From NCBI GenBank assembly GCA_031291295.1, contig JARLJI010000132.1, positions 81,792-145,791 on the forward strand: DNA of 64,000 nucleotides, given 5' to 3'. The notes below the pieces were generated by a model. It was not told where the DNA came from. It saw nothing but the letters and a program-made list of their open reading frames with translations, and did not search any database. Origin of the DNA: Rhodoferax sp. (lineage in GTDB: Bacteria; Pseudomonadota; Gammaproteobacteria; Burkholderiales; Burkholderiaceae_C). Positions 1-8,379 of the stretch are shown here, piece after piece. The position numbers were made by a program, and so were the translations under genes. How positions within the stretch are numbered: position 1 is the first letter of the stretch; every line of letters begins with the position of its first letter.

Positions 1-1
1 C

Positions 2-1210
2 GAGCTGGGCAAGACCAGCAAGCAGCTCGATGCCAACGACCAGGGCGTGGTGCAGGTGGTGGACTGGCTGTGGCAGTACGCCTTCGACCAGCGCGCCAGC
101 GACATCCATCTGGAGCCGCGCCGCGAGCAGGGCGTCATCCGTTTCCGCATCGACGGCGTGCTGCACCCGGTGTACCAGATGCCGATGGGCGTGCTGAACG
201 CCATGACGGCGCGCATCAAGCTGCTCGGGCGCATGGACGTGATGGAAAAGCGCCGCCCGCTGGATGGCCGCATCAAGACACGCAACCCGCGCGGCGAAGA
301 GGTCGAGATGCGCCTGTCCACGCTGCCCACCGCCTTCGGCGAGAAGATGGTGATGCGGATTTTCGACCCCGACACCACCGTCAAGGATCTCGACGCGCTG
401 GGCTTCTCGTCGCACGATGCCGAGCGCTGGGAAGGGCTGGTCAAGCGCCCCAATGGCGTGATTCTGGTGACTGGCCCGACGGGCTCGGGCAAGACCACCA
501 CGCTGTACTCCACGCTGAAGCGGATCGCGACCGAGGAGGTCAACGTCAGCACGATCGAGGACCCGATCGAGATGATCGAGCCGTCGTTCAACCAGACGCA
601 GGTGCAGACGCAGCTCGATTTCGGTTTTACCGAGGGCCTGCGCGCGCTCATGCGGCAGGACCCGGACATCATCATGGTGGGTGAAATCCGCGACCTGGCC
701 ACGGCCGAAATGGCGATCCAGGCCGCGCTGACCGGCCACCTGGTGTTCTCCACGCTGCACACCAACGATGCGCCCTCGGCCATCACCCGACTCATGGAGC
801 TGGGCGTGCCGCCCTACCTGATCAACGCCACGATGCTCGGTGTGCTGGCGCAGCGGCTGGTGCGTACGCTGTGCAAGCAGTGCCGGCAAAAGGACGAGGC
901 CACCTCGCGTGAGGCGCTGGCGGCCATCGTCAAGCCCTGGAAGATCAACGGCGGCTACCGCCCGTACAAGCCCGTGGGCTGCGTCGACTGCCGCATGACC
1001 GGTTTCATGGGGCGCATGGGGCTGTACGAGCTGCTGACGGTCAGCGACAGCTTCAAAAGCCAGGTCACGCTGGCGCCGGACCTCGGCGCGTTGCGACGCC
1101 AGGCTGTGGTGGATGGCATGCGCCCGCTGCGGGTGGCCGGCGCGCTGCGCGTGGCCGAAGGCCTGACCACGGTGGAAGAGGTCTTGAGCGCCACGCCACC
1201 CCTCGACTGA
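2..1210 (+). CDS. GspE/PilB-type secretion ATPase (5'-truncated by window edge)
   Basis: Hexameric ATPase that powers type II secretion or type IV pilus assembly at the cytoplasmic face of the inner membrane. The frame is open from base 2, so the N-terminal domain lies outside the window; the GTG at 47 is not the true start. Visible motifs are Walker A GPTGSGKTT, the Asp box and Walker B region RQDPDIIMVGEIRD, the His-box region TGHLVFSTLHTND, and a tetracysteine zinc site (CKQC and, about 45 residues later, CVDC). The tetracysteine site favours GspE/PulE/PilB over PilT. The preserved part is about 400 residues, compared with 550-600 for the family. No other pilus or secretion gene is in view, so GspE cannot be separated from PilB here. 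Confidence 0.9.
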   Translation, partial: ELGKTSKQLDANDQGVVQVVDWLWQYAFDQRASDIHLEPRREQGVIRFRIDGVLHPVYQMPMGVLNAMTARIKLLGRMDVMEKRRPLDGRIKTRNPRGEEVEMRLSTLPTAFGEKMVMRIFDPDTTVKDLDALGFSSHDAERWEGLVKRPNGVILVTGPTGSGKTTTLYSTLKRIATEEVNVSTIEDPIEMIEPSFNQTQVQTQLDFGFTEGLRALMRQDPDIIMVGEIRDLATAEMAIQAALTGHLVFSTLHTNDAPSAITRLMELGVPPYLINATMLGVLAQRLVRTLCKQCRQKDEATSREALAAIVKPWKINGGYRPYKPVGCVDCRMTGFMGRMGLYELLTVSDSFKSQVTLAPDLGALRRQAVVDGMRPLRVAGALRVAEGLTTVEEVLSATPPLD

Positions 1211-1321
1211 GCGCCGCCCGGCACCCGCCGGGCACGTCCCCGGCGTAGGTGGAACCCACATCAGGCGGCGCGGCAAAGCCGCACAAAATTCACGTGTCGA
1301 ATTTTTTCGAGGGGACAACAC

Positions 1322-1810
1322 GTGAAAATCAAGAGTCAAAAAGACTTCTACTCCGGTGTCATGTTCGCGGTCGTGGGCGTCGCGTTCGGCTGGGGCGCAA
1401 ACGCCTATAGCGTGGGCAGTGCCGCGCGCATGGGGGCCGGCTACTTCCCGTTGTGGCTGGGCATCATCCTGGCGGCAATGGGCGCGCTGGTGATGTTCAA
1501 GTCGCTGGTGGTGGAAACCGAGGACGGCGACCGGATCAGCAAGTGGGCCTGGCGGCCGCTGTGCTACATCATCGGCGCCAACCTGATCTTCGGGGTGCTG
1601 CTGGGCGGCCTGCCGAGCATCGGTCTGCCCTCGATGGGGATGGTCGCCGCGATCTACGCGCTGACCTTCATTTCGAGCCACGCCGGCGAAACCTTCAAGT
1701 GGAAGCCCACCCTGGTGCTGGCAAGCATTCTTGCGGTGGGCAGTTATTTCACCTTCATCGTGGCGCTCAAGCTGCAGATTCAGGTGTGGCCTACGTTCAT
1801 TGCGGGTTGA
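1322..1810 (+). CDS. tctB: tripartite tricarboxylate transporter small membrane subunit TctB
   Basis: Small membrane subunit of a TTT-family (TctABC) uptake system that takes up carboxylates using an ion gradient. The 162-residue protein has four hydrophobic segments (about residues 10-28, 40-60, 80-115 and 130-150), and the N-terminal motif GAGYFPLWLGIIL is typical of TctB. It starts with GTG, preceded by GAGGGG 8 bases upstream. The tctA gene follows after 12 bases, so they are co-transcribed. No tctC receptor gene lies immediately upstream, where most such operons have one. The solute receptor must be encoded elsewhere; receptors at 9388 and 56354 are candidates by family only. Confidence 0.9.
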   Translation: MKIKSQKDFYSGVMFAVVGVAFGWGANAYSVGSAARMGAGYFPLWLGIILAAMGALVMFKSLVVETEDGDRISKWAWRPLCYIIGANLIFGVLLGGLPSIGLPSMGMVAAIYALTFISSHAGETFKWKPTLVLASILAVGSYFTFIVALKLQIQVWPTFIAG

Positions 1811-1822
1811 TGGAGAACCACT

Positions 1823-3334
1823 ATGGATCTGATTGCCAATTTGTCCCTCGGCTTTGGCGTGGCGTTCACGCCCGGCAACCTGCTTTACGCGTTTATCGGC
1901 TGCCTGCTCGGCACCCTGATCGGCGTGCTGCCCGGCATCGGCCCGGTCGCCACCATCGCCATGCTGCTGCCGGCCACCTATGCGCTGCCCCCCGTGTCGG
2001 CGCTGATCATGCTGGCGGGCATCTATTACGGCGCCCAGTACGGCGGTTCCACCACCGCCATTCTGGTGAATCTGCCGGGCGAATCGTCGTCGGTGGTGAC
2101 CGTGATCGACGGCTACCAGATGGCGCGCAAGGGCCGCGCCGGTCCGGCGCTGGCGGCCGCCGGCCTGGGCTCGTTCTTTGCGGGTTGTGTCGGCACCTTG
2201 ATGCTGGCTGCGTTTGCGCCGCCGCTGACCGAGCTGGCTTTCAAGTTCGGCCCCGCCGAATATTTCTCGCTGATGGTGCTGGGCCTGATCGGCGCCGTGG
2301 TGCTGGCCTCGGGCTCGCTGCTCAAGGCGGTGGCCATGATCATCCTGGGCCTGCTGCTGGGCCTGGTCGGCACCGACGTGAACTCAGGCGTGGCGCGCTA
2401 CAGCTTCGACATCCCCGAGCTGACCGACGGCATCGGCTTCGTGGCGATTGCGATGGGCGTGTTCGGCTACGGTGAAATCATCACCAACCTGGCGCAGCCC
2501 GAGGACGAGCGCGAAGTGTTCACCGCCAAGGTGCAGGGCTTGATGCCGACCAGGCAGGACTTCAAGGACATGCTGCCGGCCGTGCTGCGCGGCACCGCGC
2601 TGGGTTGTGCACTGGGCATCCTGCCGGGCGGCGGCGCCTTGCTGTCTTCCTTTGCCGCCTACGCGCTGGAGAAAAAAACCAGGTTGCGGCCCGGCGAGGT
2701 GCCGTTCGGCCAGGGCAACATCCGCGGCGTGGCGGCCCCCGAGTCGGCCAACAATGCCGGCGCCCAGGCCTCGTTCATTCCGCTCCTGACGCTGGGCATT
2801 CCGCCGAACGCCGTGATGGCGCTGATGGTGGGGGCCATGACCATTCACAACATCCAGCCGGGCCCGCAGGTGATGACCAGCAACCCCGAATTGTTCTGGG
2901 GCCTGATCGCCTCGATGTGGATCGGCAACGCCATGCTGGTGATCCTGAACCTGCCGCTCATCGGTATCTGGATCAAGCTGCTGTCGGTGCCCTACCGCTA
3001 CCTGTTCCCGGCCATCGTGCTGTTCTGCGCGGTGGGTGTCTACACCACCAACAACAGCACCTTCGACGTCTGGGTCGTGGGCCTCTTCGGCATCGTCGGC
3101 TATCTGTTCAACAAACTCGGGTGCGAGCCGGCCCCCATGCTGCTCGGCCTGATTCTGGGGCCGATGATGGAAGAGAACCTGCGCCGCACCCTGCTGCTGT
3201 CGCGCGGCGACTGGAGTGTCTTTCTCACGCGCGGCCTGTCGGCGGGCTTGCTGGCGGCGGCGGTGGTGCTGGTGGTGATCGTGCTGATGCCCTCCGTGAA
3301 GGCGAAACGCGAAGAGGCGTTCGTCGAAGAGTAA
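1823..3334 (+). CDS. tctA: tripartite tricarboxylate transporter permease TctA
   Basis: Large membrane permease (503 residues) of the TTT system, with about 11-12 hydrophobic segments. The family signature is near residue 30 (GTLIGVLPGIGP) with the following GAQYGGSTTAIL stretch, and the inverted-repeat counterpart is around residue 255 (LGCALGILPGGGALLSSF). These two Gly/Pro-rich loops are conserved in TctA proteins. The gene directly follows tctB and is closed by a strong intrinsic terminator 20 bases after its stop, so tctBA is a two-gene unit. The substrate class (di- or tricarboxylate or another organic acid) cannot be deduced. Confidence 0.93.
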   Translation: MDLIANLSLGFGVAFTPGNLLYAFIGCLLGTLIGVLPGIGPVATIAMLLPATYALPPVSALIMLAGIYYGAQYGGSTTAILVNLPGESSSVVTVIDGYQMARKGRAGPALAAAGLGSFFAGCVGTLMLAAFAPPLTELAFKFGPAEYFSLMVLGLIGAVVLASGSLLKAVAMIILGLLLGLVGTDVNSGVARYSFDIPELTDGIGFVAIAMGVFGYGEIITNLAQPEDEREVFTAKVQGLMPTRQDFKDMLPAVLRGTALGCALGILPGGGALLSSFAAYALEKKTRLRPGEVPFGQGNIRGVAAPESANNAGAQASFIPLLTLGIPPNAVMALMVGAMTIHNIQPGPQVMTSNPELFWGLIASMWIGNAMLVILNLPLIGIWIKLLSVPYRYLFPAIVLFCAVGVYTTNNSTFDVWVVGLFGIVGYLFNKLGCEPAPMLLGLILGPMMEENLRRTLLLSRGDWSVFLTRGLSAGLLAAAVVLVVIVLMPSVKAKREEAFVEE

Positions 3335-3353
3335 CGCGCTGATATCGACGGGG

Positions 3354-3378
3354 AAACGGCACCTTCGGGTGCCGTTTT
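3354..3378 (+). terminator. intrinsic terminator after tctA
   Basis: Perfect 10-bp stem AAACGGCACC/GGTGCCGTTT closed by a TTCG tetraloop and followed by T residues. It lies 20 bases after the tctA stop and separates tctBA from the gamma-glutamyltransferase gene. Confidence 0.9.
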
Positions 3379-3426
3379 GGTTGTGCCGGACAATAGCCGG
3401 CGCAGCACCAAAACGAGAGCGAGACC

Positions 3427-5040
3427 ATGAACCTCAATGACAAGAACCCCTACCCCTCGACCCGCATTCCGGTGTTCGCCCGCAACGTGGTCTCCACCTC
3501 GCACCCGCTGGCCGCGCAGGCCGGGCTGCGCCTGCTACAGCAGGGCGGCAACGCGGTCGATGCGGCGATTGCAGCCGCGGCTGCCATGACCATCTGCGAG
3601 CCGGTCAGCAACGGGCTGGGCAGTGACGCGTTCTGCATTTTGTGGGACGGCCGGGCGCTGCATGGGCTCAACGCCTCGGGGCGCGCGCCGCAGGCCTGGA
3701 CGCGCGATTACTTCCATGCCAAATACGGCGCCGGTGCCAGCCGGCCGCCCAAGCGCGGCTTCGACGCCGTCACGGTGCCCGGTGCGGTCAGCGCCTGGGT
3801 GGCCCTGAGCGAGCGCTTTGGCAAGCGGCCCTTGGCTGATGTGCTGGCGCCCGCGATCGAGATCGCCGAGCGCGGCTACCTGGTGCCGCCGGTGGTGCAG
3901 CAAAAGTGGGCCGCCGCGGTAACTGAGCTGCAATCGCTGCCCGGTTTTGCGCAGGCCTTTTTGCCGTGGGGCAGGGCCCCGAACGTCGGTGAGTTGTTTC
4001 AGTTCAAGGCGGCGGCCCGCGCCCTGCGGTCCATTGCGGCGACGAAAGGCGAAGCGTTCTACCAGGGTGAGATTGCACAGGCGATCGTGCGCTTCTCGCA
4101 GCAGCATGGCGGCAGCCTGAGGCTGCGCGACCTGGCCGCGCACCGCCCCGAGTGGGTGCAGCCTATCGCCCAGAATTACCGCGGCCACACGCTGCACGAG
4201 ATCCCGCCCAACGGGCAGGGCATTGCGGCGCTAATGGCGCTCGGCATCCTGGACCGCTTCGATGTGGCGGGCCTGCCGCTGGATGGCGTCGACTCGCAGC
4301 ATTTGCAGATCGAGGCCATGAAGTTGGCCTTTGCCGATGTCTACCGGTTCGTGGCCGAGCCATCGTCAATGGAGGTGACGGCCGAGCAAATGCTCGATGG
4401 GGCCTACCTGGCCTCGCGTGCCAAACTCATCGACATGAAAAAAGCGCAGGACTTCGGCGCCGGCAACCCGGCGCGCGGCGGCACCATCTACCTCACGGCG
4501 GCGGACGAGAACGGCATGATGGTCAGCTTCATCCAGAGCAACTACATGGGCTTCGGCTCGGGCTGCGTCGAGCCCGCATTTGGCGTGAGCCTGCAAAACC
4601 GGGGCCACGACTTCAGCCTGAACGCGGCCAGCCCGAACGTGGTGGCGCCGGGCAAGCGGCCGTTCCACACCATCATCCCCGCGTTTCTGACGAAGGACGG
4701 CCAACCCGTGATGAGCTTTGGCGTGATGGGCGCCAACATGCAGCCGCAGGGCCACGTGCAGACGCTGGTGCGCATGCTCGACTACGGCCAGAGTCCGCAG
4801 GCGGCCTGCGACGCGCCGCGCTGGCGCTACAACGCCGGCCTCGATCTCAATGTCGAGGCCAGCATGAACCCGGCCACCGTGCAGGGTTTGGCGCAGCGCG
4901 GCCACCGCATGGAGGTCATCGACGACCCGTACCAGGACTTCGGCGCCGGCCAGTTCATCTGGCGCATGGGCGACCCCAAGGTCGAAGGCTACGTGGCCGC
5001 CAGCGATGCCCGGCGCGACGGCCAGGCGGCCGGCTTCTGA
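3427..5040 (+). CDS. gamma-glutamyltransferase family protein
   Basis: Ntn-hydrolase of the gamma-glutamyltranspeptidase family (537 residues), made as a proenzyme that cleaves itself before a catalytic Thr. The small-subunit start is visible as RGGTIYLTAAD with the Thr at about residue 353, followed by the FGSG motif. The N-terminal half has the usual LRLLQQGGNAVDAAIAAAA and EPVSNGLGSDAF blocks. No signal peptide is seen, so it is probably cytoplasmic and may act on an amide or glutamyl conjugate rather than on periplasmic glutathione. Bacterial paralogues of this type often sit in catabolic loci. The ATG at 3427 follows GAGCGAGA. The DMT permease starts only 9 bases after its stop. Confidence 0.87.
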   Translation: MNLNDKNPYPSTRIPVFARNVVSTSHPLAAQAGLRLLQQGGNAVDAAIAAAAAMTICEPVSNGLGSDAFCILWDGRALHGLNASGRAPQAWTRDYFHAKYGAGASRPPKRGFDAVTVPGAVSAWVALSERFGKRPLADVLAPAIEIAERGYLVPPVVQQKWAAAVTELQSLPGFAQAFLPWGRAPNVGELFQFKAAARALRSIAATKGEAFYQGEIAQAIVRFSQQHGGSLRLRDLAAHRPEWVQPIAQNYRGHTLHEIPPNGQGIAALMALGILDRFDVAGLPLDGVDSQHLQIEAMKLAFADVYRFVAEPSSMEVTAEQMLDGAYLASRAKLIDMKKAQDFGAGNPARGGTIYLTAADENGMMVSFIQSNYMGFGSGCVEPAFGVSLQNRGHDFSLNAASPNVVAPGKRPFHTIIPAFLTKDGQPVMSFGVMGANMQPQGHVQTLVRMLDYGQSPQAACDAPRWRYNAGLDLNVEASMNPATVQGLAQRGHRMEVIDDPYQDFGAGQFIWRMGDPKVEGYVAASDARRDGQAAGF

Positions 5041-5049
5041 GGCTGCATC

Positions 5050-6006
5050 TTGAGTCTCGTTTCAGAACAAAAAATGCCGGTAGCCCTTGCGGTGCATGGA
5101 CCGGCAGCTACAAAAAGCGTAGCTTCCGGCTTGCTGCTCGCAACCCTGGGCGCGATTGCCTTTAGCGGCAAGGCGATCATCGTCAAGCTGGCGTACCGCT
5201 ACGGCGTGGATGCCGTCACGCTCATCATGTACCGCATGCTGTTCGCCCTGCCGATCTTTGCCGTGATGGCATGGTGGGCCACCTATCGCCGCACGGGCGG
5301 CACGGCGGCCGCGCTCACGCGCCGCGACTGGCTGGGCGTGCTCGGGCTCGGCGTGAGCGGCTACTACCTGGCCAGCTTTCTGGACTTTGCCGGGCTGCAA
5401 TACGTGACCGCATCGCTGGAGCGGCTCATCCTGTACCTCAACCCGACGCTGGTGCTGGTACTGGGCTGGATTTTCTACCGCAAGCGGGTGGCTTGGATCC
5501 AGGTCGCGGCCATGGCCGTCAGCTATTGCGGGGTGCTGGTGGTGTTCAGCCACGAAATCAAACTGCAGGGCGAAGACGTGGTGCTGGGCGCGCTGCTGGT
5601 ATTTGCCAGCGCCATCAGCTACGCGGTGTACCTGCTGTACAGCGGCCAGCTGGTGCGGCGCATCGGCGCCTCGCGGCTGGTGGGGTTGGCAACGATGGTG
5701 GCATGCCTGTGTTGTATCCTGCAATTTCTGGTGCTGCGCCCCCTGAGCGCGGCGCTGGTGGCGCCCCAGGTCATCTGGCTCTCGGTGCTCAATGCCACGC
5801 TGTGCACCGCCGTGCCGGTGCTGATGGTCATGATGGCGGTGGAGCGCATCGGCGCGGCGCTGGCGGCGCAGGCCGGCATGGTGGGCCCAATGTCCACCAT
5901 CCTGATGGGCGTGCTGATTCTGGGCGAGCCGTTCAACGGCTGGATCGTGGTCGGCACCGCGCTGGTGATGGGCGGCGTCTTTCTGGTTTCAAAATACAGG
6001 GACTGA
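5050..6006 (+). CDS. EamA/DMT-family transporter
   Basis: Ten-helix drug/metabolite transporter-type permease with two EamA repeats (318 residues). Hydrophobic segments cover most of the protein from residue 27 on, and the second repeat ends in the GGVFLVSKY block. It probably exports or imports a small metabolite; the substrate is unknown. It starts at TTG 5050 or, less likely, at ATG 5074. Codons 8-25 are made of a copy of the dispersed palindromic element (5071-5123), so the N-terminal tail before helix 1 is repeat-derived. It lies 9 bases after the gamma-glutamyltransferase gene and 29 bases before the SDR gene, consistent with one transcript. Confidence 0.85.
   Translation: MSLVSEQKMPVALAVHGPAATKSVASGLLLATLGAIAFSGKAIIVKLAYRYGVDAVTLIMYRMLFALPIFAVMAWWATYRRTGGTAAALTRRDWLGVLGLGVSGYYLASFLDFAGLQYVTASLERLILYLNPTLVLVLGWIFYRKRVAWIQVAAMAVSYCGVLVVFSHEIKLQGEDVVLGALLVFASAISYAVYLLYSGQLVRRIGASRLVGLATMVACLCCILQFLVLRPLSAALVAPQVIWLSVLNATLCTAVPVLMVMMAVERIGAALAAQAGMVGPMSTILMGVLILGEPFNGWIVVGTALVMGGVFLVSKYRD
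5071..5123 (+). repeat. dispersed palindromic element, copy 1 (inside DMT gene start)
   Basis: About 53 bases with the core AGCCCTTGC, then about 15 bases, then CAGCTA-N-AAAA and TAGC. It matches the copies at 6177, 31238, 35109, 40432, 49290, 50457 and 51242. It encodes the N-terminal tail of the DMT permease without breaking the frame. Confidence 0.7.
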
Positions 6007-6035
6007 CAGCGACTGTCAGCTCAAGGAGTTCAAAA

Positions 6036-6842
6036 ATGGATCTGGGCATTTCGGGCAAATGGGCGCTGGTCTGCGGGGCCAGCAAGGGCTTGGGGCTGGG
6101 CTGCGCGCAGGCGCTGGTGCGCGAGGGCGTGAACGTCGTGATCAACGCACGCGGCGCCGAGACGCTGCAGGCGACGGCTAGCAAACTGATAGCTGACCAT
6201 GCAGGTGCTACAAGGGCTAGCGTGCTATTTGTTGCTGCCGACATCACCACGCCCGAGGGCCGCGCCGCGGTGTTTGCCGCACCTGACGGGCCAGGCAAGG
6301 ACTTCGACATCGTGGTCACCAACGCCGGCGGTCCGCCGCCTGGCGATTTCCGCGACTGGGACCGCGACGCCTGGATCCGCGCGGTGGATGCCAACATGCT
6401 CACGCCGATCGAGCTGATCCGTGCCACGGTTGACGGCATGGCGGCGCGCGGCTTCGGCCGCATCGTCAACATCACCTCCAGCGCCGTGAAGGCGCCGATC
6501 GACATCCTGGGCCTGTCCAATGGCGCGCGCAGCGGCCTGACCGGCTTTGTGGCGGGCCTGGCGCGCAGCAAGCTGGCGGCGCAGGGGGTCACCCTGAACA
6601 ATCTGCTGCCGGGCGCGTTTGACACCGACCGGCTGCGCGGCGTGATACAGGGCACGGTCCAGAAAACCGGCCAGCCGGCCGAAGTCGTTGCCAATGCGCG
6701 CCTCAAGACCATTCCGGCGCAGCGCTTTGGCACACCAGCAGAGTTCGGCGCCATCTGCGCCTTTTTGTGCAGCACCCACGCCGCCTACATCACGGGCCAG
6801 AACGTGCTGGCCGATGGCGGAGCGTATCCAGGCGCTTTTTAA
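6036..6842 (+). CDS. SDR family oxidoreductase with atypical active site
   Basis: Short-chain dehydrogenase/reductase fold, 268 residues, resembling 3-oxoacyl-ACP reductases. The cofactor loop reads CGASKGLGLG near residue 12 and the NAG motif is intact (TNAGGPPPGDF). The usual Tyr-x3-Lys pair is replaced: where YSASKAGLTGF would stand, the protein reads SNGARSGLTGF, giving Ser and Arg. A known BKR-like subgroup of SDRs lacks the standard tetrad in this way, so the reaction is uncertain. ATG 6036 is fixed by AAGGAG 7 bases upstream. Residues of the segment KLIADHAGATRASVLF are encoded by a copy of the dispersed element (6177-6230). It is likely co-transcribed with the DMT permease. Confidence 0.85.
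   Translation: MDLGISGKWALVCGASKGLGLGCAQALVREGVNVVINARGAETLQATASKLIADHAGATRASVLFVAADITTPEGRAAVFAAPDGPGKDFDIVVTNAGGPPPGDFRDWDRDAWIRAVDANMLTPIELIRATVDGMAARGFGRIVNITSSAVKAPIDILGLSNGARSGLTGFVAGLARSKLAAQGVTLNNLLPGAFDTDRLRGVIQGTVQKTGQPAEVVANARLKTIPAQRFGTPAEFGAICAFLCSTHAAYITGQNVLADGGAYPGAF
6177..6230 (-). repeat. dispersed palindromic element, copy 2 (inside SDR gene)
   Basis: Same element as 5071-5123 in opposite orientation. The complement reads AGCCCTTG, a spacer, then CAGCTATCA and GCTAGC. It lies fully inside the SDR frame and keeps it open. Confidence 0.75.
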
Positions 6843-7077
6843 GCACAAGCGCCCCATGCGGGCGGCGGCCAGGCGCTCGGCAGTGCGACTTGCATTGCAT
6901 TGCCGATGCGCCGTGATTTGAAGCTCCCTGGTCCTGGAGCGGATTTCTCCCTGCGCAGCAAGCTAACCCGTGACCTCGGTGATGGGATACGGAATTCAAA
7001 GGCAGGGTCAGTGCGTCATTGGCCAGGTTGACGGGCTTCTCTGCCTTTGCGCCGGAACGGCTGGGGCGGGCGGATGA

Positions 7078-7114
7078 CTGTCATGAAAAGCCAAGTCCGA
7101 GGCATGCAATGACA
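7078..7114 (+). promoter_or_regulatory. AraC-type operator upstream of BKACE copy 1
   Basis: Two 16-bp half-sites in the same orientation, CTGTCATGAAAAGCCA (7078) and GAGGCATGCAATGACA (7099), start exactly 21 bp apart and end 75 bp before the BKACE start. The consensus CTGnCAnnnAwTGnnA is shared with the operators at 15450 and 19977. The 347-base gap 6843-7189 holds this site and otherwise no gene that I recognise. Confidence 0.6.
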
Positions 7115-7189
7115 AGCAGGAAGTGGCGCCAGGACAGATGATTGACTTGTCGCTTCAGACTTGACATTTCAACTCAGAGACCCATCATC

Positions 7190-8248
7190 ATGAACTTCCT
7201 TGACGGCCACCTGTATCCTGAGAACCAGCAGCCCCTGATCATTACAGCCGCCCCCTATGCGCCGGGCTGGATTCCCTCAGACTTCCCGGAAGATATCCCG
7301 ATCACCATGGAGGAGCAGATCCAGAAGGCGGTGGATTGCTACGAAGCCGGTGCCACCGTGCTGCATCTGCACGTGCGCGAAGCTGATGGCAAGGGCAGCA
7401 AGCGCCTGTCCATGTTCAATGAGCTGATCGCCGGGGTGCGCGCCCGCGTGCCCGAGATGATCATCCAGGTGGGCGGCTCCATCAGCTTCGCTCCCGAGGG
7501 CCCGAACGGCGAGGCCAAGTGGCTCTCCGACGACACGCGTCATATGCTGGCCGAACTCACTCCGAAGCCCGACCAGGTGACGGTCACCGTCAACACGACG
7601 CAGATGAATGTGACAGAGCATGCCGGTCTGGATGACTTCAAGGGAGTTTCTCGGGGAGACCCACGTCTGCAAAAGACCTACAAGGACATGATCGTCCCCT
7701 CGAACCCCAGCTTTATTGAGGAGCACCTCCGCCGCCTGACCGCCGCCGGCATTCAGAGCGAATTCCAGTGCTACAACATCAACAGCTTTGAAACCATCGA
7801 GCGGATGATTCGCCGCGGCGTCTACAAGGGTCCCCTGGTGATGAACTGGGTGGCTATCAGCGGCGGCATGGATCAGGCGAACATCTACAACCTGGCCAAC
7901 TTCCTGCGTGCTGCACCCGACGGCGCGGTGATCACGGTGGAGAGTTCGGTACTCAACGTGTTGCCCGTGAATATGATCGGCATTGCCTTGGGCCTGCATG
8001 TGCGCTGCGGCATCGAGGATGTGCTCTGGAAGCAGGACCGCTCGGGCAAGATGAGCTCTGTCGAGCAGATCAAGCAGTTGGTGCGTATCGCCGGCGAGTT
8101 CGGCCGCCCGATCGCCACTGCCAAGCAGGCGCGCGAGATTTGCAAGATCGGCGTGTTCTACGAAACGGCGGACGAGACGCTTCGGGAAAATGGCTTCGCG
8201 CCCAATCGCAACGGTGGCAACCAGGGCTTCCTGCGCAAGCCGACCTGA
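7190..8248 (+). CDS. beta-keto acid cleavage enzyme (BKACE, DUF849), copy 1
   Basis: Zn-dependent TIM-barrel enzyme of the BKACE family (Kce-like), 352 residues. Family members condense a beta-keto acid with acetyl-CoA and split it to acetoacetate and a new acyl-CoA. The metal ligands are visible as LHLHVRE (His59, His61) and the later HVRCGIED block with the conserved Glu-Asp. ATG 7190 is chosen because the copies at 12405-13463 and 25375 begin at exactly the same residues (MNFLDGHL); a longer open frame from 7142 is not conserved. It heads the operon BKACE-MDR-Bug receptor and is preceded by an AraC-type operator. The beta-keto acid used is unknown. Confidence 0.92.
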   Translation: MNFLDGHLYPENQQPLIITAAPYAPGWIPSDFPEDIPITMEEQIQKAVDCYEAGATVLHLHVREADGKGSKRLSMFNELIAGVRARVPEMIIQVGGSISFAPEGPNGEAKWLSDDTRHMLAELTPKPDQVTVTVNTTQMNVTEHAGLDDFKGVSRGDPRLQKTYKDMIVPSNPSFIEEHLRRLTAAGIQSEFQCYNINSFETIERMIRRGVYKGPLVMNWVAISGGMDQANIYNLANFLRAAPDGAVITVESSVLNVLPVNMIGIALGLHVRCGIEDVLWKQDRSGKMSSVEQIKQLVRIAGEFGRPIATAKQAREICKIGVFYETADETLRENGFAPNRNGGNQGFLRKPT

Positions 8249-8379
8249 AGTCCCTCTGGGGGAATTGACATCGCACGCTGTATGAGTCGCCCAGCATTGC
8301 CTGGGCGGACTCAAGCTGGATGCGAAATTTCCCCATTGATCGGACTCCTTTCGATAGCCGATACCTAACAGGAGACAAC

